Source: an uncultured Bacteroidaceae bacterium (lineage in GTDB: Bacteria > Bacteroidota > Bacteroidia > Bacteroidales > Bacteroidaceae). From it: a stretch of DNA of 64,000 bases. The translations under genes and the position numbers were made by a program. A model generated the notes under the pieces. That model was not told the DNA's origin. It was given only the letters and a program-made list of their open reading frames with translations, and made no database searches. How positions within the stretch are numbered: the stretch's first letter is position 1; every line of letters starts with the position of its first letter. Shown piece by piece: positions 8,614-16,729 of this stretch. The stretch covers positions 62,001 through 126,000 of the forward strand of contig CAJOEI010000002.1 of NCBI GenBank assembly GCA_905233465.1. Reading direction: 5' to 3'.

Positions 8614-10840
8614 TTATTCTTGTCACCTCCTCCATTCCATCAATATGCTTGAGATTGCGTATGATGTCCTTGAGGTCATCCGCATCATGTATGCTTAGTT
8701 CTATGTCGCCTTGGAAGATACCATCAAGCGTGTCGATGCGCAGGCGATGAACGTTGACATTAAACTGCTCGGTGAGCACATCCGTGAGGCTTCTCAGGAT
8801 ACCCACTCGGTCTATGCCTCCGATGTGTATCGTTGCAGCGAAGTGCATGAGTTTATGAGTATCCCATGTAGCAGCGAGGATGTGATTGCCGTCTGACGTC
8901 TTGAGTCTGTCAGCCTGTGGACATTGTCGTTTGTGTATGATGACGCGGTTGAGCTTGGTATCGTGATATCCCAGGATCTCATCACCCGGTATTGGCCGGC
9001 AGTCAGGGCATAGCAGGAACCGTGATAGCGTTTCCTCATTGAGGATGAGTGTCTTCTTGCGGTCGATTTGCATCGGCTCATTATCAGCAGTTGCCACACT
9101 ATTGTTCTTGGCTTTCCAAAATGGGATATATCTCTTCCAACCATTGCCGCCACCTTCTTTGACAGGCCGCATCAGCGCCTCGGCATCGGTGTCAGTGAGC
9201 ACCACGCGCTGTGCTCCTATGGCCACCAGCAGTTCGTCGCGGTTTTCGCATTCGTGGAGTGTGCACAGCCGTTGAATGAGTTGGCTGGTCTGTTCCATGT
9301 CGTGCTGCTGGAACCACTCCGCCATGATGTCCTCTCCCTGCTTCTGCTGCTCTCGTCGTTGCCGCCGGAGCACGGCCTCGATTTTGTTCTTGGCTTTACC
9401 TGTTGAGGCATATTGAATCCATGACTCCTCAACTCGCGAGCTGTTGGCAGTAAGGATCTCCACTTGATCTCCGCTGTTGAGTTTATGGCTGATGGGCACG
9501 AGTTGGTGGTTGACCTTTGCACCCATGCAGTGTGTTCCTACGAAGGTGTGTATGCTGAATGCAAAGTCGAGTGCCGTGGATCCTGCCGGCATGGTCTTGA
9601 ATTCTCCCTTTGGGGTAACGACGAATATCTCGGAAGCATAAAGGTTGAGCTTTATGGTATCGAGGAAGTCCATAGCCGAAGGCTGTGGGTCATCGAGCAG
9701 TTCCTTGATTGTCGACAACCATTTCTCAAGTTCTATTTCGCTGGCGCTGGTGTCCTTCTCACCCTCCTTGTATTTCCAGTGTGCTGCAAATCCTCGTTCG
9801 GCCATTTCGTCCATGCGCTCGGATCGTATCTGCACCTCTATCCACCGTCCTATACGGCTCATGAGTGTGGTGTGGAGTGCGCGGTATCCATTGGCTTTGG
9901 GCTGCGAAAGCCAGTCTCTGAAGCGGTCGGGATGTGGTCTATAGATTTTTGTGCAGACATTGTAAATCTGGAAACATTCTCCTTCCTCGTCCTGAGGGTC
10001 CTTTGGCGTGAAGATGATGCGCACAGCCAGCAAATCATAAATTTCCTCGAATGCGACGTGCTTGTTCTGCATCTTGACCCATATGCTATATGGTCGCTTG
10101 ATGCGTCGCTTGATTCGATAAGTGAATCCCAGCTTGTCGAGTCTCTCACGTATAGGTCCTATAAACTGTTCGTATGCCTCATTCAGCAGCGGTTGTATCT
10201 GCTCCAGCTGCTGACAGAGCTGTGCGTGCGCCTCGGGATGTTCGTAGCTGAAGCTGAGGTCCTCCAGCTCTTCCTTTATCAGGTTCAGGCCCAGTCGGTG
10301 TGCCAGCGGTGCATAGATATACAGCGTCTCACCCGCAATCTTGTATTGCTTGTTGGGCAGCTGTGACCCCAATGTGCGCATGTTGTGCAGGCGGTCGCTG
10401 ATTTTTATGAGGATGACGCGGATATCATCACTCATTGTCAGCAGCAGTTTCTTGAAGGACTCTGCCTGTGCCGATGCCTTGTCTCCGAATATGCCACCCG
10501 AGATCTTTGTCAGTCCATCGACAATCTGTGCAATCTTCGGGCCGAAGAGGTTGGCGATGTCATCGACGGTATAGTCCGTATCCTCCACGACATCGTGCAG
10601 CAGAGCGGCACAGATGCTGGTTGAGCCCAATCCTATCTCTGAGCATGCTATCTGAGCCACAGCAATAGGATGCATAATATACGGCTCCCCCGAGAGGCGT
10701 CTCACGCCGCGGTGCGCCTGCTTAGCGAAGTTGAAAGCTTTCTGTATAAGCTCGTTCTTCTTGCGATGTGGTGATGCGTTATAGGAGTCCAGCAGTTGCT
10801 GAAACGCCTCCTGCACCATTATTTCGTCTTTATCTTCCAT
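8609..10840 (-). CDS. relA: RelA/SpoT family (p)ppGpp synthetase/hydrolase
   Basis: A 743-aa long RSH enzyme of the stringent response. The N-terminal HD hydrolase domain has LLHDVVEDTDY at residues 81-90 with intact HD and ED pairs. The synthetase domain includes YDLLAVRIIF and GYRALHTTLM, followed by RGFAAHWKYKEGE (here ERGFAAHWKYKEG). The TGS domain (FVVTPKGEFKTMPAGSTALD) and a C-terminal ACT domain (IHIGGIDRVGILRSL) complete the full layout. Both active sites look intact, so it is probably bifunctional. It is the last gene of the parA-parB-DUF5683-mltD set, 37 bp after mltD. The stop falls in the heptad hairpin. Confidence 0.95.
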   Translation of the reverse strand: MEDKDEIMVQEAFQQLLDSYNASPHRKKNELIQKAFNFAKQAHRGVRRLSGEPYIMHPIAVAQIACSEIGLGSTSICAALLHDVVEDTDYTVDDIANLFGPKIAQIVDGLTKISGGIFGDKASAQAESFKKLLLTMSDDIRVILIKISDRLHNMRTLGSQLPNKQYKIAGETLYIYAPLAHRLGLNLIKEELEDLSFSYEHPEAHAQLCQQLEQIQPLLNEAYEQFIGPIRERLDKLGFTYRIKRRIKRPYSIWVKMQNKHVAFEEIYDLLAVRIIFTPKDPQDEEGECFQIYNVCTKIYRPHPDRFRDWLSQPKANGYRALHTTLMSRIGRWIEVQIRSERMDEMAERGFAAHWKYKEGEKDTSASEIELEKWLSTIKELLDDPQPSAMDFLDTIKLNLYASEIFVVTPKGEFKTMPAGSTALDFAFSIHTFVGTHCMGAKVNHQLVPISHKLNSGDQVEILTANSSRVEESWIQYASTGKAKNKIEAVLRRQRREQQKQGEDIMAEWFQQHDMEQTSQLIQRLCTLHECENRDELLVAIGAQRVVLTDTDAEALMRPVKEGGGNGWKRYIPFWKAKNNSVATADNEPMQIDRKKTLILNEETLSRFLLCPDCRPIPGDEILGYHDTKLNRVIIHKRQCPQADRLKTSDGNHILAATWDTHKLMHFAATIHIGGIDRVGILRSLTDVLTEQFNVNVHRLRIDTLDGIFQGDIELSIHDADDLKDIIRNLKHIDGMEEVTRIS

Positions 10841-10877
10841 AGCAACACCCAGACCTTGAATTATGAATTATGAATTT
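10841..10877. repeat. AATTATG heptad spacer before relA
   Basis: Two to three AATTATG/AATTTTC-like heptads between mltD and relA. Similar AATTATGAATT runs occur at 55109-55133. Confidence 0.6.
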
Positions 10878-12242
10878 TCATTTCACCCGTAACTTCTGTC
10901 CTGCACGTATATTGTTTCCGCGTATGCCGTTGAGCTGGCGCAGACGTTTCACCGTGGTGCCGTTACGCTTGGCGATAGCCCCCAGCGTGTCGCCGCGACG
11001 CACTGTAGCTGTGCGCTTACCTACTGCACTGCTACGGCTGTTGCGACCCCTGCGACCCTTGGCCTTGGGCGTGTATGTCGGTTCCACCACCTCTATCTCG
11101 CGTCGCGATGTCAACAGTTCGTCGGCATGGTAGCGGTAGATGCTGTCGCCGCTTTGCAGGAACGCTGTCACAGCCGCTTGTGGCAGTCGCAGCGTACAGT
11201 CGTGGCTGTCTCCAGGGATGAGACTCGTGCGATATTGTGGATTGAGGGCCTTGACCTGTTCGGCAGGCACATCGCATATTGCCACAATCTGGTCAGTGTG
11301 TAGGTTACGTTGTATGCGCAACGTGTCCGTGCCAGCTGGCAACTGTGCCTGCATGGGACATATGCCATGATCGCAGTAGTACGTCATCGCATAGTTGGCA
11401 GCAATGAAGGCAGGTACATAGCCTCGTGTCTCGCGAGGCAGATAGGGATATATCTGCCAGTAGTCCTTCACCCCTCCGGCTCGCGTAATGGCTTTGTTCA
11501 CGTTGGCAGGACCGCAGTTGTATGCCGCAATCACCAGCGTCCAGTCGCCAAATATGGCGTATAGGTCGTGCAAGTAGCGAGCTGCAGCATAGCTGCTCTT
11601 GATGGGATCACGACGTTCGTCCACCAGGCTCGTCACCTCCAGCCCGTAGCGCTTGGCCGTAGTAATCATGAATTGCCACAATCCCGCTGCTCCCGCACGG
11701 CTCACAGCCTGAGGATTCAGCGCAGACTCTATCACGGGCAAGTATTTCAGCTCCAAAGGTAGCTGGTAGGCCTCCAGTGCCTCCTCAAAGATGGGCACAT
11801 AAAAGTTTGCCGAACCCAACATTACACTCACCGAGCGACGCAGGCGGCCTGTGTATTGGTCGATGAACTTGCGCACAACCTCGTTATAAGGCATCTCAAT
11901 AACATTCGGCAACCGCGAGAGACGATGGATATATTCTTCCTTGGTGAATTCAGGGTTCACACCAGTGTCGCGGCAATCGGCATCGGCAGGAGTGAGATAC
12001 GCGCGCTCGTTCCACCCCAGCAACAGGCTGTCAAATTCCGAAACCATACCTTCGGGCAGAGTGATGTCCATATCATCGCCATCGTCGTTCTCGTCACCAT
12101 TATTTTGTCCTGAGATGGTCGAAGAATCGTTTTCGAATTCCGTTTCCTCGTCATCGTCAATAGACACTTGTGCGCTTGCAGCAAGCGGCATGGACAACAG
12201 TGATGCTATAAGTAGGAGTAATGTAGCGTGGTTTATCTTCAT
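10878..12242 (-). CDS. mltD: Membrane-bound lytic murein transglycosylase D (SLT + LysM)
   Basis: A 454-aa exported protein with signal peptide ending ASAQ near residue 25, then an acidic low-complexity stretch (about 29-60). The SLT domain has LPVIESALNP with catalytic Glu172 and AGAAGLWQFM. A degenerate LysM-like segment lies around 330-375, and a clear C-terminal LysM (RRGDTLGAIAKRNGTTVKRL) ends the protein. It cleaves peptidoglycan to 1,6-anhydro muropeptides in the periplasm. It is co-oriented with the parAB operon, an arrangement common in Bacteroidales. Confidence 0.93.
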   Translation of the reverse strand: MKINHATLLLLIASLLSMPLAASAQVSIDDDEETEFENDSSTISGQNNGDENDDGDDMDITLPEGMVSEFDSLLLGWNERAYLTPADADCRDTGVNPEFTKEEYIHRLSRLPNVIEMPYNEVVRKFIDQYTGRLRRSVSVMLGSANFYVPIFEEALEAYQLPLELKYLPVIESALNPQAVSRAGAAGLWQFMITTAKRYGLEVTSLVDERRDPIKSSYAAARYLHDLYAIFGDWTLVIAAYNCGPANVNKAITRAGGVKDYWQIYPYLPRETRGYVPAFIAANYAMTYYCDHGICPMQAQLPAGTDTLRIQRNLHTDQIVAICDVPAEQVKALNPQYRTSLIPGDSHDCTLRLPQAAVTAFLQSGDSIYRYHADELLTSRREIEVVEPTYTPKAKGRRGRNSRSSAVGKRTATVRRGDTLGAIAKRNGTTVKRLRQLNGIRGNNIRAGQKLRVK

Positions 12243-12303
12243 ACTTATGTAAGTACGCGGCCTCGGCCGCAGATTAAAGTTTAAGGTTTAAAGTTTAAAG
12301 AAA
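12243..12303. repeat. GC mini-hairpin plus TTTAAAG heptads between mltD and DUF5683 gene
   Basis: CGCGGCCTCGGCCGC at 12256-12270 is followed by ATTAAAGTTTAAGGTTTAAA heptads. It has the same composite layout as 14005-14051. Confidence 0.75.
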
Positions 12304-13065
12304 TCAAAAGTCCAGCGTCAACGCCAGACCGAGGTTGTTGGCCCGCCGCAGCGATGGCGCATCGGCTGTGGGGCTGGTGTCAATGGCCCGCGGAGACATA
12401 CGCAACGAGAGGTCGGGCGAGATGTCGAACGACGATAGCTCGGCATCCACGTATGCATCTATGATGCCGATGACATATACGGCTGCAAAAGCCAGGATGC
12501 TCATGTCACGATATTTGCGGTAGTAGTTCTTCTTATTCTTGAATATCTCCTTGAACTGGTCAATGCGAGGAGTGATGTCGTAGCCCAGAGGCAGCATTTT
12601 CTCATAACTCTTCGTGTTGGGGTCAGAGTCCATGATATCAAGGTATGCCTGAGAGTAGTCGCGCAGCATCTGATTGTTCCATGACAGCGCATAGGCACAG
12701 CCCAAAAAGCCTCCGTAGATGATAGGCAGCTTCCAGTATTTCTTGTTATATATTTGCCCGCCACCAGGCAGCACCATTGCCACCCACTGCGAGCGTATCG
12801 GGTCGGGCTGGAAAGTGCGTGGACGCAACGCCTTCAGAGCTCTGTCAGCCAAGCTGTCGATGGTCATTGGCGTCAGCCCTTGCACTGCGCTATCGGCACG
12901 CTGAACAAGCATCGTGTCGGGCATAGCTACAACTATTTGCCGCGTAGTGTCGTCAGGCACCACATCCTGAGCAAAGACAGACAACGGCAGATGGGCTGTC
13001 AGGACAAGCCCCAACAGCAGCAGCAACCTATGGACTCCTATGCGATTCAAACTATAAACTTTCAA
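12304..13065 (-). CDS. DUF5683 domain-containing exported/membrane protein
   Basis: 253 aa. An N-terminal hydrophobic segment (LLLLLGLVLTAHLPLSVFAQ) looks like a signal peptide. The domain core reads SQWVAMVLPGGGQIYNKKYWKLPIIYGGFLG, with a second hydrophobic helix (ILAFAAVYVIGIIDAYVDA), which is the DUF5683 pattern. Function is unknown. Its constant position between parB and mltD in Bacteroidota suggests a link to cell division or wall growth, which is only an inference. The spacer downstream carries a hairpin-heptad repeat. Confidence 0.85.
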   Translation of the reverse strand: MKVYSLNRIGVHRLLLLLGLVLTAHLPLSVFAQDVVPDDTTRQIVVAMPDTMLVQRADSAVQGLTPMTIDSLADRALKALRPRTFQPDPIRSQWVAMVLPGGGQIYNKKYWKLPIIYGGFLGCAYALSWNNQMLRDYSQAYLDIMDSDPNTKSYEKMLPLGYDITPRIDQFKEIFKNKKNYYRKYRDMSILAFAAVYVIGIIDAYVDAELSSFDISPDLSLRMSPRAIDTSPTADAPSLRRANNLGLALTLDF

Positions 13066-13101
13066 CTATCCGCTCGGCTTTGCCGCTTTCCTAAGAAAGA
13101 A

Positions 13102-13998
13102 CTACTGCCTCCGCCCGCTATCCAGCAGCTCGACGATGCGCTCCAACTCCTCCTCATTTCTGAACGGGATGGTTATCTGGCCCTTGCCGCGTGCCGAGCA
13201 CGTGAGCTGAACCTTGGTGTCGAAGAGCTTTGAGAGGTTGTCGCGTAGCATGACAAATTCCTCCGACAGCTGTGCTCCGCGCGGTCGCAACTTGAGGTTG
13301 GCGGTTGTCACTGTCTTGCCTTGTGTCAGCTGCTTGACCATCTCCTCCACACGGCGCACGCTGAGGTGATCGCGAATGATCTCGCCAAAGACTTTCAGTT
13401 GCAACGTGGGGTTGTCTAAAGCCAGTAAAGCCCTTGCATGGCCCATGTCCAGCTCGCGTCGTTGCAAAGCCACCTGTATTGTAGCAGGAAGCTTGAGCAG
13501 TCGCAGATAGTTGGTGATAGTAGCCCGCTTCTTGCCAACGCGTTCGCTGAGCCGATCTTGGGTCAGCTCGTATTGCTCCAACAGATGCTGGTAGGCCAGA
13601 GCTATCTCCATAGCGTTGAGGTCCTCACGCTGGATATTCTCTATGAGTGCCATCTCCATCACGTTCTCGTCATCGGCCGTGCGGATGTATGCAGGGATGG
13701 TGCGCATCCCTGCGCGCTCTGAGGCACGCCAGCGTCGCTCACCTGCAATAATCTCGTAGGTACCGTCGGCCATCTGCCGCAGCGTTATTGGCTGTATGAT
13801 GCCTATCTCACGTATGCTTGATGCCAGTTCGTCGAGGGCTTCCTCGTCGAAGTCGTGGCGCGGCTGGTTGGGGTTGGGATGTATCAACGTGAGTTCAATC
13901 TCGTTGATGCTCGATGAGCCGCCCGTACGCACGTTATCAGTGGAGATAAGTGCATCGAGCCCGCGGCCCAAAGCAGGATATTTCTTGTGTGCTGCCAT
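13102..13998 (-). CDS. parB: Chromosome partitioning protein ParB
   Basis: A 298-aa ParB/Spo0J protein: an N-terminal YPALGRGLDALIS ParA-interaction segment, then the CTP-binding box (IIAGERRWRASERAG with preceding NPNQPR), and a helix-turn-helix (QDRLSERVGKKRATITNYLRL in pieces) that reads parS. A short C-terminal dimerisation region follows. It spreads from parS sites and works with ParA 53 bp upstream in the operon. No parS candidate was recognised by eye in this window. Confidence 0.95.
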   Translation of the reverse strand: MAAHKKYPALGRGLDALISTDNVRTGGSSSINEIELTLIHPNPNQPRHDFDEEALDELASSIREIGIIQPITLRQMADGTYEIIAGERRWRASERAGMRTIPAYIRTADDENVMEMALIENIQREDLNAMEIALAYQHLLEQYELTQDRLSERVGKKRATITNYLRLLKLPATIQVALQRRELDMGHARALLALDNPTLQLKVFGEIIRDHLSVRRVEEMVKQLTQGKTVTTANLKLRPRGAQLSEEFVMLRDNLSKLFDTKVQLTCSARGKGQITIPFRNEEELERIVELLDSGRRQ

Positions 13999-14051
13999 AT
14001 AATGGACGCGGCGTTGCCGCAGTTTAAAGTTGAAAGATTAAAGTTTAAGGT
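13999..14051. repeat. Composite hairpin-heptad element between parA and parB
   Basis: ACGCGGCGTTGCCGC near 14008-14022 is followed by AGTTTAAAG, TTGAAAG and TTTAAGG heptads. parA terminates inside it. Confidence 0.75.
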
Positions 14052-14834
14052 TTAAAGACCACGTTCCACAGCCGCGTTCTTCTCCAAAATCTCCTTTGCA
14101 AGCTCCAGGTGGTTGCGTGCTCCCGCGCTGTCGGCATCGTAGAGGATGGCCGGAACGCCGTGGCTGGGGGCCTCGCTAAGCTTGACATTGCGGTTAATCA
14201 CCGTGCGGAACACCAGTTCCTGGAAGTGGCGCTGCACCTCATCCTTTATCTGGTTTGCCAGACGCAGGCGAGAGTCGTACATCGTCAGCAAGAAGCCCTC
14301 AATCTCCAAAGCTGGATTCAGCTTTTGCTTGATTATCTTAATGGTGTTCAGCAGCTTGGATATGCCTTCGAGTGCAAAATACTCACACTGCACAGGAATT
14401 ATCACCGAGTTAGCGGCTGTCAGGGCATTCACAGTGATGAGGCCCAGCGACGGCGAGCAGTCGATGAGGATATAGTCGTAGTCCGGCAGCAACGGCTTGA
14501 GCACACGTGCCATAACCTGTTCGCGGCTCGGCAGGTTGAGCATCTCTATCTCAGCTCCCACAAGGTCGATGTGGCTGGGGATGAGGTCCAGTCCGGGAGT
14601 GTCGGTCTCGTAGATTGCCTCGCGGGCATCAACGCCGTTGACCAGACAGTCGTAGATGCTGCTTTCCACTTTCAGTATGTCCACGCCAAGGCCGCTGGAG
14701 GCATTGGCTTGGGGGTCGGCATCCACGAGCAGCACACGCTGCTCCAGTGTTGCCAGTGATGCGGCCAGATTCATTGACGTTGTGGTTTTGCCCACACCGC
14801 CCTTCTGATTGGCCAAAGCTATGATTTTACCCAT
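14052..14834 (-). CDS. parA: Chromosome partitioning ATPase ParA (Soj)
   Basis: A 260-aa deviant Walker ATPase: KGGVGKTTTS at residues 11-20, ILIDCSPSLG for the Walker B region, and VQCEYFALEG. The start ATG at 14834 gives the canonical MGKIIALANQKGG; an upstream ATT-initiated extension at 14855 is not convincing. A -7 box at 14878-14885 precedes it, so parA opens the five-gene operon. The last residue and stop come from the TTTAAAC spacer. Confidence 0.96.
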   Translation of the reverse strand: MGKIIALANQKGGVGKTTTSMNLAASLATLEQRVLLVDADPQANASSGLGVDILKVESSIYDCLVNGVDAREAIYETDTPGLDLIPSHIDLVGAEIEMLNLPSREQVMARVLKPLLPDYDYILIDCSPSLGLITVNALTAANSVIIPVQCEYFALEGISKLLNTIKIIKQKLNPALEIEGFLLTMYDSRLRLANQIKDEVQRHFQELVFRTVINRNVKLSEAPSHGVPAILYDADSAGARNHLELAKEILEKNAAVERGL

Positions 14835-14877
14835 TGTTGGTTTCGGTTTTCGCAATATTACAGTTATTCTTAGGGCG

Positions 14878-14885
14878 CAAAGGTA
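14878..14885 (-). promoter_or_regulatory. -7 box of the parA operon
   Basis: TACCTTTG on the minus strand, 43 bp before the parA ATG. It is a perfect TAnnTTTG match with no clear -33 TTTG. Confidence 0.65.
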
Positions 14886-14946
14886 GGAAAAATATGCGTT
14901 TCAGCACCACTATTTAATCCTATTTATAGTTTTATAACTACTTTTC

Positions 14947-14978
14947 TTGACGAATTATGTAAAAAACTTGTACCTTTG
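14947..14978 (+). promoter_or_regulatory. Promoter of tadA
   Basis: TTGAC at 14947-14951 and TACCTTTG at 14971-14978, 26 bp before the tadA ATG. The spacing fits the Bacteroidota sigma factor pattern. Confidence 0.65.
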
Positions 14979-15004
14979 TGCCGACTAAAACACATGCACT
15001 GACG

Positions 15005-15460
15005 ATGACCGACGACACGATTACAACTACCGACGAGCGATTCATGCGCTTGGCAATAGATGAGGCGCAGCGGGCTGCCGACGAGGACGAAGTGCCCATC
15101 GGCGCCGTCATCGTCACACGCACAGGACAAGTGATAGCCAAGGCACACAACCTCACCGAACGCTTGGGAGATGTCACAGCACATGCCGAGATGCAGGCCC
15201 TCACTGCCGCAGCAGCAGCTTTGGGAGGCAAGTATCTGCCCGACTGCACACTGTATGTCACTGTCGAACCTTGCCTGATGTGTGCCGGCGCACTGGCATG
15301 GGCCCAGATCGGGCGAATAGTCTATGCCGCAGCAGACGACAAACGTGGCTTCAGCAGGCTCGCACCGCGATGCCTACACCACAAGACTGAGTTGAAATCA
15401 GGCGTTATGGCCGAGGAGGCCGCCGAACTCATGCGGCGATTCTTCAAGTCAAAGCGCTGA
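15005..15460 (+). CDS. tadA: tRNA adenosine(34) deaminase TadA
   Basis: A 151-aa cytidine-deaminase-fold enzyme making inosine at the wobble base of tRNA-Arg(ACG). Zinc ligands and catalytic Glu are in HAE (residues 60-62) and PCLMC (89-93). A longer reading from 14978 would start inside the -7 box, so the ATG at 15005 is used. Length and motifs are normal. Confidence 0.94.
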   Translation: MTDDTITTTDERFMRLAIDEAQRAADEDEVPIGAVIVTRTGQVIAKAHNLTERLGDVTAHAEMQALTAAAAALGGKYLPDCTLYVTVEPCLMCAGALAWAQIGRIVYAAADDKRGFSRLAPRCLHHKTELKSGVMAEEAAELMRRFFKSKR

Positions 15461-15679
15461 CAACCAGACACAAACAAGAGTACAACAGAACCATGAGTTT
15501 CCACCACAATATCCCAAAAGCTACAACATACAATGCAAAGGTCTGCAACATCCGGACGAACCGACTGCATCCACTGGATGTTTTGGCTGCATCGTACGGT
15601 CAACCCAGCTGCATCGTACGGATGTTCCTCAGTTTTCCGCTCGGCTTTGCAAAGAACTTTCAAATTTCAACCACCTGAT
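15461..15679 (+). other. Intergenic region upstream of the GH43/GH2 pair with 14-bp direct repeats
   Basis: 219 bp with no convincing gene. GCTGCATCGTACGG occurs twice, at 15586-15599 and 15608-15621 (22 bp start to start), with a weaker CTGCATCC upstream. Such spacing could bind a dimeric regulator of the glycosidase genes, which is inference. The 3' part contains the CCGCTCGGCTTTGC spacer element and TTTCAAA repeats. Confidence 0.5.
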
Positions 15680-16729
15680 ATGAGAACATCATTCCTCCTG
15701 CTGTCGTTGCTGCTCTGTCTCAGCATGACGGCCAAAACCAACAAGAACCGCACAAGCGGCAACCCCATTCTGCCGGAATTCCATGCCGACCCCGAGGTGA
15801 TGTATTCCAGTCAGACAGGCCGTTTCTACATCTACTCCACCACCGATGGGGCACCCGGATGGGGCGGTTATTATTTTACCGTATTCTCATCTGCCGACCT
15901 CACCGACTGGCGGCACGATGGCATCATGCTCGACTTGGGCACGAATCAGGTGCCGTGGGCTACGGGCAACGCATGGGCACCATGCATCATCGAACGAAAG
16001 ACAGCCGATGGATGGAAATACTATTTCTACTATTCAGGACATTATCCCAAGGACGACCGCAAAGCCATCGGCGTGGCGGTGGCAGACTCGCCCACGGGTC
16101 CGTTCATCGACCACGGTGAGCCCATAGTCACCGATGCCGAACGTCCACGCGAGGCACGAGGCGGTCAGGCCATTGATGTCGATGTGTTTCAGGATCCAGT
16201 CTCCGGCAAGTTCTACCTCTACTGGGGAAACGGTTTCATGGCTGGTGCGGAGCTGGGCGACGACATGACCAGCCTGAAGAAGGAAACCATCACACATCTC
16301 ACACCGCATGGCGGTTCGCTGCAGGACTACGCCTATCGCGAGGCACCATATGTGTTCTATCGCAACGGCCTCTACTACTTCCTCTGGAGCGTCGATGACA
16401 CCGGCTCGCCAAACTACCACGTGGCATACGGCACAGCGACATCGCCGCTCGGACCCATCGAAGTGGCCAAGGACCCGATTGTGCTAATCCAAGACCCGGA
16501 TGCGGGCATCTACGGGCCGGCACACAACAGTGTGCTGCAAATACCCGGACGTGACGAATGGTACATCGTCTATCATCGCATCAATGCTGCCTACATGCAG
16601 CGCGACAAGGGACCGGGCTTCCACCGTCAGGTGTGCATAGACCGTATGTTCTTCAATCCTGACGGAACAATACAACGAGTGAAGCCTACCACTACTGGCG
16701 TATCACCACTTAAGGGCAGAATCAGATGA
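15680..16729 (+). CDS. Secreted glycoside hydrolase family 43 protein
   Basis: 349 aa. The start at 15680 (MRTSFLLLSLLLCLSMTAKT) gives a clean signal peptide; the frame upstream is spacer. It is a five-blade GH43-like protein with the three expected acidic residues: HADPEV (base Asp), IDVDVF (pKa-modulating Asp) and REAPYVF (acid Glu). GH43 enzymes cut arabinose-, xylose- or galactose-containing side chains, and the subfamily cannot be assigned by eye. The stop overlaps the GH2 start (ATGA), so the two enzymes are made together and probably act on the same plant-type glycan. Confidence 0.88.
   Translation: MRTSFLLLSLLLCLSMTAKTNKNRTSGNPILPEFHADPEVMYSSQTGRFYIYSTTDGAPGWGGYYFTVFSSADLTDWRHDGIMLDLGTNQVPWATGNAWAPCIIERKTADGWKYYFYYSGHYPKDDRKAIGVAVADSPTGPFIDHGEPIVTDAERPREARGGQAIDVDVFQDPVSGKFYLYWGNGFMAGAELGDDMTSLKKETITHLTPHGGSLQDYAYREAPYVFYRNGLYYFLWSVDDTGSPNYHVAYGTATSPLGPIEVAKDPIVLIQDPDAGIYGPAHNSVLQIPGRDEWYIVYHRINAAYMQRDKGPGFHRQVCIDRMFFNPDGTIQRVKPTTTGVSPLKGRIR

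Noticed and set aside
9464..10366. 300-codon plus-strand frame opposite relA/spoT
   Set aside because: Antisense shadow of a clearly recognised gene with no family similarity or promoter.
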